Source of the DNA: Gammaproteobacteria bacterium | Lineage (GTDB): Bacteria > Pseudomonadota > Gammaproteobacteria > GRL18 | NCBI GenBank assembly: GCA_013139395.1 | Contig: WTAX01000015.1 | Span: 1-5,971, forward strand | Reading direction: 5' to 3' | DNA: 5,971 nt | Shown here: positions 1 through 5,971 of the stretch, piece by piece | How the letters are laid out: each line of letters starts with the position of its first letter | How positions within the stretch are numbered: position 1 is the first letter of the stretch | The notes under the pieces: model-generated | What the model saw: the letters and a program-made list of their open reading frames with translations, nothing else | What the model was told of the DNA's origin: nothing | Database searches by the model: none | Translations under genes and position numbers: made by a program

Positions 1-1435
1 AAGAAGGCGCTCTAAAGCCCTGGCCATACATCAGCTTAGTCGTCAGTTTTTTGCTGGTTTTCCAGGTTAGTGCGACACGAGGATTGAGTGTATTGCCAAA
101 ATCAGAGTAATGGTCATAACGAGCACCCGCGGTTAACTCCCAATTATCAGCAAAAGCCCAGACATCCTGTACAAACACATGCGTTATCTTTCGAGTTTTT
201 TCTGGTGCAAAAGCATAAGGAGTATCTGAAATATCTACCTCTGGCCCGCCAGCAGGTAATACCATGCCATCTGGCCCTGTACCAAAATTAACTTGCTGTT
301 CAACACGATACAAATCCTGCCAGTCATATCCCGCACCAATGCGAACATTATGCTGATTAAAGCCAGAGTATATACCACTTGCCTCGAAACTTATCTGGCG
401 TTCGGCTGAACTCATATGATTGAGCTTTCCATCTGGATAGCTCCCATCAGGAGGGCTTTCCTGAAAACCATCATTCGATGAATAATCAAGATCCTGATAA
501 TGCAGCTTTGCACTAACACCCCAGTCTTTAGCAAAAGTCTTATTATCGTAGAGCAAGTCAAGATCTATGCGTTCATCATCGGCACTGGTCACAGGATCGA
601 GAAAACCAGCTCCAGTGATTCCAGTCTCCAGATCATCATGCTTCATATAGTTCGCAAGAAAACGCCAATGATCGTTGGCAATAGAAAAACGTATATCCTG
701 ATTATCCCAGCCATATTGAGCTTTTCCAGCTGCATTGGATCGATCTGCCTTAATAAAGGGATCGTGGCCATCTGTAGTAGAAAATTCTGCCGTCATACCA
801 AGGTCAAAACCATTCCATTGTCCGCCAGACTGCATAAAGGCCGTTTTAGTATCAAAACTACCTGCCCGCAAGCCAACTTCTGTGTCTTCAATTTTACCCG
901 CAGTCTTAGTGATAACATTAATCACGCCGGCACTGGCATCTGCACCATATAGAGCAGAACCGGGGCCACGAATCACTTCAATACGCTCAATGGCACTAAC
1001 CGGAATACCCTTCCAGAAAATTCCGAAAGCCCACATCAGATCTCTGGTATCATTACCATTAACCATCAGCAAAGTCTGGAAGCTACCCGTGCCGCGCATA
1101 TGCACCAGGGGTCTGTTACCAAAGTGATTCGCATTGATATGAACACCCGGCACACTTTCCAGTATATCCGTCAGATTGGTTGCGCCAGTCATTTTGATGT
1201 CTTCGGCGGTAATTACTGTCACCGTTGCAGGAGCCTTATCAAGCGTCTGCTCTGTACCTGTAGCAATAATGACTTTAACTTGTGACAATTCTTCCAGGCT
1301 CAAATCAAGCAGAGAATCACTATCACTTTCTTCTGTAAAAGAGTCTGCATAGGAGAATGAGGTAAACAATAAGCAACAGCTCCCGATAAGAGTTGTGCTT
1401 ATTTTTGAATAAAATTTCAGATTAAGTGTCTTCAT
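1..1435 (-). CDS. TonB-dependent outer-membrane receptor, N-terminal part (cut by left edge)
   Basis: This gene encodes an outer-membrane receptor that would import a scarce ligand (ferric siderophore, heme, cobalamin or similar) using TonB-ExbB-ExbD energy. The frame is open from the ATG at 1435 down to base 2, giving 478 residues with no stop. Residues 1-30 form a Sec signal peptide: a basic start, a hydrophobic stretch, then a likely cut after SFSYA. An acidic serine-rich segment follows, then the conserved LDLSLEEL (about 43-50) and a TonB-box-like QVKVIIATG. The plug domain covers about 65-178, with TVTVITAEDI, ILESVPGVHI, VHMRGTG, IERIEVIRGPGSALYGADAS and GVINVITK. The rest is beta-barrel with alternating aromatic and polar strands, ending at the conserved YGQGFRAPS. 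Family members are usually about 650-750 aa, so some 200-250 residues lie outside the window. The ATG at 1435 is the first in frame after a stop 63 bases upstream; no good Shine-Dalgarno precedes it. The overall look is of the CirA/BtuB-like class, but the ligand cannot be assigned. Confidence 0.95.
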   Translation of the reverse strand, partial: MKTLNLKFYSKISTTLIGSCCLLFTSFSYADSFTEESDSDSLLDLSLEELSQVKVIIATGTEQTLDKAPATVTVITAEDIKMTGATNLTDILESVPGVHINANHFGNRPLVHMRGTGSFQTLLMVNGNDTRDLMWAFGIFWKGIPVSAIERIEVIRGPGSALYGADASAGVINVITKTAGKIEDTEVGLRAGSFDTKTAFMQSGGQWNGFDLGMTAEFSTTDGHDPFIKADRSNAAGKAQYGWDNQDIRFSIANDHWRFLANYMKHDDLETGITGAGFLDPVTSADDERIDLDLLYDNKTFAKDWGVSAKLHYQDLDYSSNDGFQESPPDGSYPDGKLNHMSSAERQISFEASGIYSGFNQHNVRIGAGYDWQDLYRVEQQVNFGTGPDGMVLPAGGPEVDISDTPYAFAPEKTRKITHVFVQDVWAFADNWELTAGARYDHYSDFGNTLNPRVALTWKTSKKLTTKLMYGQGFRAPS

Positions 1436-1441
1436 CAGACT

Positions 1442-1454
1442 TATTGCCGCAATA
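1442..1454. repeat. 13-bp perfect inverted repeat just upstream of the receptor start codon
   Basis: The sequence TATTGCCGCAATA has two 6-bp arms, TATTGC and GCAATA, around a single central base. It ends 7 bases from the receptor ATG, so it sits where a ribosome binding site would normally be. It could be a small operator or a leader element that affects translation. It is short enough to be chance, and no matching regulator can be named. Confidence 0.35.
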
Positions 1455-1494
1455 CCGATAGAGAAAAGACACAGATTGTGGTGATTTTGAGTGC

Positions 1495-1503
1495 TTTATA
1501 CCA
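1495..1503 (-). promoter_or_regulatory. Candidate extended -10 promoter for the TonB-dependent receptor
   Basis: Read on the minus strand this is TGGTATAAA: a TGN extension directly followed by TATAAA, a 5-of-6 match to the sigma-70 -10 consensus. No good -35 hexamer lies at the right distance, which extended -10 promoters tolerate. Transcription would start near 1488, giving a leader of roughly 53 bases that contains the inverted repeat at 1442-1454. The call rests on motif matching by eye only. Confidence 0.35.
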
Positions 1504-1568
1504 GGACAACATAACTATAAACTCTGATACCAATAAATTACTGATAAGTGTAGCAGAACAAGCCAATT

Positions 1569-1597
1569 TTTACCTATTTTTTATGGTGATATATAGA
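1569..1597 (+). promoter_or_regulatory. Candidate sigma-70 promoter for the cytochrome gene
   Basis: TTTACC at 1569-1574 (4 of 6 against TTGACA) is followed after 17 bases by TATAGA at 1592-1597 (4 of 6 against TATAAT). The spacing is ideal but both hexamers are imperfect, and the region is AT-rich, so chance matches are likely. Transcription would begin near 1604, leaving a leader of about 110 bases before the ATG at 1716. Confidence 0.3.
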
Positions 1598-1705
1598 GTT
1601 GATTTCTGTATAGCGTTGGCTATTTGGAAATAAATACTCAGTAGTGACAAAAAAGCTTCATTATTCTCATAAATCATATAAGCTTATACAAATAATTAAA
1701 CCAAT

Positions 1706-1709
1706 AGGA
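1706..1709 (+). promoter_or_regulatory. Ribosome binding site that decides the cytochrome start
   Basis: AGGA lies six bases upstream of the ATG at 1716, a normal Shine-Dalgarno distance. It supports starting the protein at 1716, not at the in-frame GTG at 1644. The shorter start also puts a standard signal peptide at the very N-terminus. Confidence 0.7.
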
Positions 1710-1715
1710 ATCAAT

Positions 1716-2306
1716 ATGTTTAGAATATTTGTTGTTTTCGTTTTACTTTATTCAGTCAATTCATTGTACGCATCTGAACAGGATATTGCGTCAAAAATTG
1801 TTACTGAAGTGTGCCAGCATTGTCATGGTCTTGAAGGTGAAGCTTCTAATATTCTTTATCCAAGACTCGCTGGACAGCATAAAAATTATATGATTAAACA
1901 ATTACATGATTTTCGCAGTGGTAAACGAAAAGGTACGATGAATGATATGGCTGCCGAATTAAAAGATGATGAGATTGTTGCTTTGGCTGCTTATTTTAGT
2001 GCTAAGCCGACACTTGCTCATCGGGTTCGAGATAAGGAATTTTCTCAGGTTGGCTGGTATATTTTTCATCGCGGTAATAAATATTCCGGCGTACCAGCCT
2101 GCGCATCCTGTCATGGTGATAATGGTGAAGGCTCTGACAAACTGCCCCGTTTAGCCGGTCAGCACAAACGTTATGTGGCAGATCAATTAAATCTGTTTCA
2201 CGAACGTGAACGAAATAATGACAATGCCATTATGCATTCTGTAGCATCAAAGCTTACTGAAATGGAAATTGAAGCCGTTGCCAATTATGTCAGCGGGCTT
2301 AAATAA
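1716..2306 (+). CDS. Exported diheme cytochrome c, c4 family
   Basis: This gene encodes a 196-residue periplasmic electron carrier with two covalently bound hemes. Cytochromes c4 typically pass electrons from the bc1 complex to a terminal oxidase. Residues 1-19 are a Sec signal peptide (hydrophobic FVVFVLLYSV, likely cut after SLYA). The mature protein is two similar cytochrome domains. Domain 1 has heme motif CQHCH (33-37) and probable axial Met75; domain 2 has CASCH (129-133) and probable Met173, chosen by alignment from memory with Pseudomonas stutzeri c4. Both repeat a PRLAGQHK..Y....QL block (49-63 and 144-158) and end in a helix, LAAYFS and VANYVSG. Length and layout fit the c4 family. 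The ATG is chosen over the in-frame GTG at 1644 because it has an AGGA ribosome site and gives a clean signal peptide; the extension would add 24 polar, basic residues. The gene stands alone, divergent from the receptor and convergent with the SNF2 gene. Its specific redox partner is not shown by the sequence. Confidence 0.93.
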   Translation: MFRIFVVFVLLYSVNSLYASEQDIASKIVTEVCQHCHGLEGEASNILYPRLAGQHKNYMIKQLHDFRSGKRKGTMNDMAAELKDDEIVALAAYFSAKPTLAHRVRDKEFSQVGWYIFHRGNKYSGVPACASCHGDNGEGSDKLPRLAGQHKRYVADQLNLFHERERNNDNAIMHSVASKLTEMEIEAVANYVSGLK

Positions 2307-2348
2307 TCACTTTCATTATTCCAGGATTATGCTTAGGGTCTCGAAATA
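2307..2348. other. Convergent junction without a recognisable terminator
   Basis: Only 42 bases separate the stop codons of the cytochrome (plus) and SNF2 (minus) genes. I see no GC-rich hairpin followed by a T run in either direction. The best pairing is a 6-bp AT-rich match, ATAATC at 2303-2308 with GATTAT at 2325-2330, too weak to call. A 7-base direct repeat, CAGGATT, occurs at 2322 and 2350. The two transcripts may overlap at their 3' ends. Confidence 0.5.
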
Positions 2349-5300
2349 TCAGGATTCAAGCGGATTGAGTAAAGCCATTAAATCTTCCTGAGAAAATTGC
2401 GGGCCTTTAGGGCTGGATGGTGCAGCCTTATCCACTTTTTTATCCTGATAAAGCGCATCCGCCAGTTTTTGTTTATTCTTCTGCATTTGCAGGATTTTTT
2501 CTTCTACTGTTTCTTCTGTCAGCAGTTTATAAACAAACACGGGTTTATCCTGACCTATGCGATAAGCTCTATCCGTTGCCTGCCGCTCAACGGCCGGGTT
2601 CCACCAGGGATCATAATGAATAACGGTATCTGCGGCAGTAAGATTCAGCCCTACACCACCGGCCTTTAAGCTAATCAAAAAGACCTGAGCATCGCCCTCC
2701 TGAAAGCTCATAATCACGTCATCACGATTTTTTGTCTGCCCGGTGAGTTTTGCATAACTAATGTTATATTTGTTTAGCTCTTCTTCAATAAAGCCCAGCA
2801 TTTTAACAAATTGAGAAAAGATAATAATTTTTCGCCCTTCTTCTATCATTTCAGGCACCATTTCCATCAGCATATCCAGCTTGGCAGATACATTCACATC
2901 TTTTGCTTTGCTCAATGACAGCAGTCTTGGGTCACAACAGGTCTGACGCAATTTTAATAAGGCATCCAGGATCATTATCTGACTGCGAGCCAGGCCTTTT
3001 TTGCTGATTTCTTCACGTACTTTCTCATCCATCGCCAGACGCACGGTTTCATACAGATCCCGTTGTTTGCCTGAGAGTGGTACGGTACGGATCATTTCTG
3101 TTTTTTCCGGCAGTTCAGTGGCAACCATTTCTTTGGTGCGACGCAGCATAAAAGGCTTAATACGCTTATGTAATTGCTGTTGTCTGTCCTGATCCCCCTG
3201 TTTTTCTATGGGACTGCGAAACAGGCGGTTAAATCGATCTTGTGTACCGAGAAAACCCGGCATTAAAAAATGGAATAGAGACCAGAGTTCACCCAAATGG
3301 TTTTCCATTGGTGTGCCGGTCATACATAAGCGATGTTTAGCCTTGAGTTTAAAAATAACCTGAGAGGTTTTAGAGCGGGCATTTTTTATATTTTGTGATT
3401 CATCTAAAATGACATAATTATACTGCTGCTGCTCATGAAATTCTTTATCTCTTAACATTAAGGCATAAGTGGTCAGGACGATATCATATTCACTAATATC
3501 CTCAAAAAGCGCTTTGCGCTGAGGGCCATGTAATAGTATTAGTTTTAAATCCGGAGTAAAGCGCTGTGCCTCACGTTTCCAGTTTCCCATCAAGCTCGTC
3601 GGTGCAATAACAAGAGAAGGCAGCTTATCAGCCTCATTATCTTTATTTGAATGATGCTGTTTTTCATATAGCAGATGGGCGAGAGCCTGTACGGTTTTAC
3701 CCAGTCCCATATCATCAGCCAGAATGCCGTTGAATTGATATTCACGGGTAAACTGCAGCCAGTTTAAGCCTTGCTGCTGATAGTCTCTTAGTTCTGTTTG
3801 CAAGTTATCAGGAGGCTCAACAGCCTCTATGCCCTTAAAGTCCTGAATTTTTTTACTCAATGCTCTTAACTGCTCAGCACCCTGCCATTTTAGCGTGGGA
3901 TCATTAAGCAGTTCGCCTAACTGCATACCCTGATGTTTGCTAAACTCCAGATTGCCTTTATCATTTAAGGCATGAGTATCATACAGCTCAACCAGAGTAT
4001 CAAAAATCCCCATAATTCTTTCTGACGGCAACTTTATCCAGCGGGGGTTATTCTCATCTTCGGATACCGGCAGAATAATATGTTCGCGCGCTAAAATCCG
4101 GCTTCTCATTTGTGCCGGATCTTTTTCTAAGGCCAGCAATTCAACCAGTGAAGGTAATAGGTTAATGGTCTGGCCGTTTAACTCAATACCCAGACTGATT
4201 TCGAACCATTCTTTATCCTCTTTTTCCTGCAGTTCACCATACCATTCATCAGCTTCTTCAATTTGCATATTAAAACTGTCATCAAAATGAATGTTCCAGC
4301 CCTGCTCCTGCAGCTGAGGAATAATTTCATATTGAAAATCATGCCAGTACCATAGTGATGCGGTGGCTGAATCAGCCATTATGGTTTGATCCAGTTTATT
4401 CAGTCCGCTCAGCCCCATTTTAGCGGCACTCACAAAGTGATGCTTAGCAAGTAATTCAAGGCATTGCTGTTCAAAGCTGACATCACGTGCTATCTGATAT
4501 TGCTGCTTGTCCTGCTGCTCTTGAACAAGGATCCGATAAGTACTGCTTATTTTTTCAGGCTGAATTAAATGACCACCATAATCAAAACGTAAACTCAGCA
4601 AATGCACTCGCCGCCCACCAATGTCTTCATTTGCCGTGGTGGAGTGCAGTAACACATCAGCTATGGGTTTATCATTAATGTGAATGATTTCGGAGGTGAA
4701 TTCAACCGGCATTGGCACTGCGTTCTCCGGCCATGCCTGCACCAGCTGCTCACTGACCTTTTGTGCCATAGTGTCAGGAATGGGAGGAGCGCTTAGTAGT
4801 TTAAGAATTTGCTGCGTCGATAAATCAGAATGTTGGGCAAGTCCAATTTCATTATTTTCGCTGTCAATATAATAAAAGTGCTTCAGACGGAATGAGTCCT
4901 GTGCCTCCGGCAACATGTTAACACTCAGTTCATATTGTTTTTCTGTATGCAGCCATGACAATTCCAATAGTCGTTTGTCACCCCATTGCATGGGCTGATT
5001 GAGTTCCTGCGTCAGCCAGAACAGACGCTGAGTTTTTAATAATTTTTTTAATGTGAGCTCGCCGATATCACCTTTGATCGCATAATTATTCTGACGGTAA
5101 AAAAGCCCTCGTCCGGTCATGCTATAGAGCAGGCCGGCAATTTCAACATCTTGCTCATTGTGTTCAAAATTCAGATGTGAGGTATAACCATCGACTAAAT
5201 CTTCTAAACTCTGCGCTCTGCTCTTACCAAATCCGCCTTTCTTAAGCTGCCTGGCAACGATGGAGACAATTTCAATCCCGGAGTCGTTATCAGCAGGAGT

Positions 5301-5798
5301 CATTAAATAAAGTAAAACATTATTATGAACAGTCCTGGTATTGCTCCTGAGATCGGATACGCTTAAATGACTGTCTGAAGTTTCTGGATTAAAGGAGTGA
5401 AGCCAGTTCTCAACATCTTTTTCATTCTGCTGAACATGATGACCTGATTGTGCCTTTTCAGCACTTATCTGTGCATTTTCCTGGGCAAATTTAAGCAGTG
5501 CTGCTATCGCATGCTTACAACGAAAACCAACAGGACAATCACATTCACCAATAATACTGGTGTGCTGTGCAGTCACCTTTAGCGTGACCATCGTATTGTA
5601 GGCAAAACCCCGACAGCCAAAGACATCAGCATAAATCTTAATATCCTGACCCGTTGCAGATTCAATATTGGTAATTTCAACCCGATCACTTTCAAAGTAG
5701 TCGATACCTCGACCTAAGGTCGCTGGACTAAAGGAGTTTTTTATGGCTATTTCTGCAATACCAGCTTGTGCCAGCATCAGGATATATTCTTCATTCAT
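2349..5798 (-). CDS. SNF2-family ATPase with N-terminal SWIM zinc finger
   Basis: This 1149-residue protein is predicted to be an ATP-driven double-stranded DNA translocase of the Swi2/Snf2 (SF2) class, acting in the cytoplasm on DNA-protein complexes. Residues 86-96, CDCPVGFRCKH, are a SWIM zinc finger (CxCx5CxH), a DNA- or protein-binding module. Residues 110-660 match nothing I recognise and include an acidic, tryptophan-rich patch at 514-532. The motor follows: LRDYQQQGLNWL (670-681), Walker A DDMGLGKT (695-702), IAPTSLMGNW (731-740), Walker B DESQ (799-802), MTGTPMEN (826-833), LRRTKE (885-890), then the C-terminal lobe with IIIFSQF (991-997), LKAGGVGLNL (1044-1053), DPWWNPA (1063-1069) and the arginine-finger motif QATDRAYRIGQ (1073-1083). 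All core motifs are intact, so it should be active. The ATG at 5798 is the first in frame, since an upstream ATG is closed at once by TAA; the ribosome site, AAAGA, is weak. It starts 26 bases after the preceding gene on the same strand, which suggests an operon. Bacterial homologues are often annotated as helicases, but the family mostly translocates without unwinding. The exact role is unknown. Confidence 0.95.
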   Translation of the reverse strand: MNEEYILMLAQAGIAEIAIKNSFSPATLGRGIDYFESDRVEITNIESATGQDIKIYADVFGCRGFAYNTMVTLKVTAQHTSIIGECDCPVGFRCKHAIAALLKFAQENAQISAEKAQSGHHVQQNEKDVENWLHSFNPETSDSHLSVSDLRSNTRTVHNNVLLYLMTPADNDSGIEIVSIVARQLKKGGFGKSRAQSLEDLVDGYTSHLNFEHNEQDVEIAGLLYSMTGRGLFYRQNNYAIKGDIGELTLKKLLKTQRLFWLTQELNQPMQWGDKRLLELSWLHTEKQYELSVNMLPEAQDSFRLKHFYYIDSENNEIGLAQHSDLSTQQILKLLSAPPIPDTMAQKVSEQLVQAWPENAVPMPVEFTSEIIHINDKPIADVLLHSTTANEDIGGRRVHLLSLRFDYGGHLIQPEKISSTYRILVQEQQDKQQYQIARDVSFEQQCLELLAKHHFVSAAKMGLSGLNKLDQTIMADSATASLWYWHDFQYEIIPQLQEQGWNIHFDDSFNMQIEEADEWYGELQEKEDKEWFEISLGIELNGQTINLLPSLVELLALEKDPAQMRSRILAREHIILPVSEDENNPRWIKLPSERIMGIFDTLVELYDTHALNDKGNLEFSKHQGMQLGELLNDPTLKWQGAEQLRALSKKIQDFKGIEAVEPPDNLQTELRDYQQQGLNWLQFTREYQFNGILADDMGLGKTVQALAHLLYEKQHHSNKDNEADKLPSLVIAPTSLMGNWKREAQRFTPDLKLILLHGPQRKALFEDISEYDIVLTTYALMLRDKEFHEQQQYNYVILDESQNIKNARSKTSQVIFKLKAKHRLCMTGTPMENHLGELWSLFHFLMPGFLGTQDRFNRLFRSPIEKQGDQDRQQQLHKRIKPFMLRRTKEMVATELPEKTEMIRTVPLSGKQRDLYETVRLAMDEKVREEISKKGLARSQIMILDALLKLRQTCCDPRLLSLSKAKDVNVSAKLDMLMEMVPEMIEEGRKIIIFSQFVKMLGFIEEELNKYNISYAKLTGQTKNRDDVIMSFQEGDAQVFLISLKAGGVGLNLTAADTVIHYDPWWNPAVERQATDRAYRIGQDKPVFVYKLLTEETVEEKILQMQKNKQKLADALYQDKKVDKAAPSSPKGPQFSQEDLMALLNPLES

Positions 5799-5824
5799 TC
5801 TTTATTTGTTCATTAATTCGAGAG

Positions 5825-5971
5825 TTAATTACTACTTCCCTGAGGAGGAGCATCCTCAAAGTCTTCATCGCGAGCCTCCATAGGTGGTAATTTTTTGCCT
5901 CCAAAAATACTATCAAAACGCCAGGTCATAAAGTTGGGTGTAGTGACATAGGTTTTTTTGACAATAAATTC
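5825..5971 (-). CDS. C-terminal end of an unrecognised protein (cut by right edge)
   Basis: An open frame enters from the right edge and gives 48 residues before a TAA at 5825-5827. It begins EFIVKKTYVTT, continues PNFMTWRFDSIFGGKKLPP, and ends in an acidic, proline-containing tail, ARDEDFEDAPPQGSSN. The mix of a hydrophobic/aromatic segment and a polar, probably disordered acidic tail looks like a genuine protein C-terminus, and the frame stays open right up to the edge. Only 26 bases separate it from the SNF2 start, and both genes lie on the same strand, so they are probably co-transcribed. I do not recognise the family, and no catalytic motif, heme site or clear membrane segment is visible in this fragment. 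The main doubt is its short visible length. Confidence 0.7.
   Translation of the reverse strand, partial: EFIVKKTYVTTPNFMTWRFDSIFGGKKLPPMEARDEDFEDAPPQGSSN

Larger units (their letters stand above)
1436..1715. other. Divergent intergenic control region between receptor and cytochrome genes
   Basis: This 280-bp AT-rich region separates two genes transcribed away from each other, so both promoters must lie here or inside neighbouring coding sequence. I see one candidate promoter per direction and a short inverted repeat beside the receptor start. I found no convincing Fur box, riboswitch, small RNA or intact extra gene. A GTG at 1644 would extend the cytochrome frame by 24 codons, but I treat that stretch as leader (see the cytochrome entry). 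Confidence 0.6.

Noticed and set aside
500..1285. Several plus-strand open frames (500-952, 735-1127, 1100-1285)
   Set aside because: They lie antisense to the continuous TonB-dependent receptor frame on the minus strand, whose plug motifs are unmistakable. Their translations show no recognisable domain.
1376..1384. Possible lipobox IGSC in the receptor signal peptide (residues 17-20)
   Set aside because: The hydrophobic stretch continues past the cysteine to SFSYA, and only about eight hydrophobic residues precede it. A signal peptidase I cut after residue 30 fits better for a TonB-dependent receptor.
1505..1560. Possible Fur box upstream of the receptor, suggested by CTGATA and GATAAG repeats
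   Set aside because: The AT-rich GATA elements are not arranged as the GATAAT inverted or tandem hexamers of a Fur site, and the match is too weak to report.
1561..1621. Inverted repeat AGCCAA ... TTGGCT flanking the candidate cytochrome promoter
   Set aside because: The arms are only six bases and about 50 bases apart, well within chance for this length.
2302..2360. Bidirectional terminator between the convergent genes
   Set aside because: Only a 6-bp AT-rich pairing with a 16-base loop can be drawn, with no T-tract. It does not meet the pattern of an intrinsic terminator.
2349..5798. Phage-defence (DISARM-like) locus based on the SNF2 gene
   Set aside because: No methyltransferase, phospholipase D or DUF1998 partner is visible, and the flanking genes are ordinary respiratory and uptake genes. 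Stand-alone SWIM-SNF2 proteins are widespread in bacterial chromosomes.

Overview
The window looks like ordinary chromosomal sequence from a Gram-negative bacterium, most likely a gammaproteobacterium of low-to-moderate GC. The support is an outer-membrane TonB-dependent receptor with a Sec signal peptide, a periplasmic diheme c4-type cytochrome (a family common in respiring Gamma- and Betaproteobacteria), and the codon use. A genus cannot be named from the sequence. There are no tRNA or rRNA genes, CRISPR arrays, transposases, integrases or long repeats.

Layout, left to right. (1) Positions 1-1435, minus strand: the N-terminal 478 residues of a TonB-dependent outer-membrane receptor. It runs off the left edge and lacks the end of its barrel. 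(2) Positions 1436-1715: a 280-bp divergent intergenic region holding candidate promoters for the receptor (minus) and the cytochrome (plus), and a 13-bp inverted repeat just before the receptor start. (3) Positions 1716-2306, plus strand: an exported diheme cytochrome c of the c4 family, probably an electron shuttle to a terminal oxidase. (4) Positions 2307-2348: a short convergent junction with no clear terminator. (5) Positions 2349-5798, minus strand: a large (1149 aa) SNF2-family ATPase with an N-terminal SWIM zinc finger and a C-terminal two-lobed helicase/translocase core. (6) Positions 5825-5971, minus strand: the last 48 codons of an unrecognised gene that ends 26 bp before the SNF2 gene and is probably co-transcribed with it.

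The genes do not form an obvious single pathway. The receptor and cytochrome share a divergent control region and might respond to related signals (metal or heme status is a guess), but no recognisable Fur box or other named operator is visible. The SNF2 protein is the most distinctive item: about 560 residues between its zinc finger and its motor match no domain I recognise by eye. I found no convincing evidence of a previously undescribed multi-gene system here.
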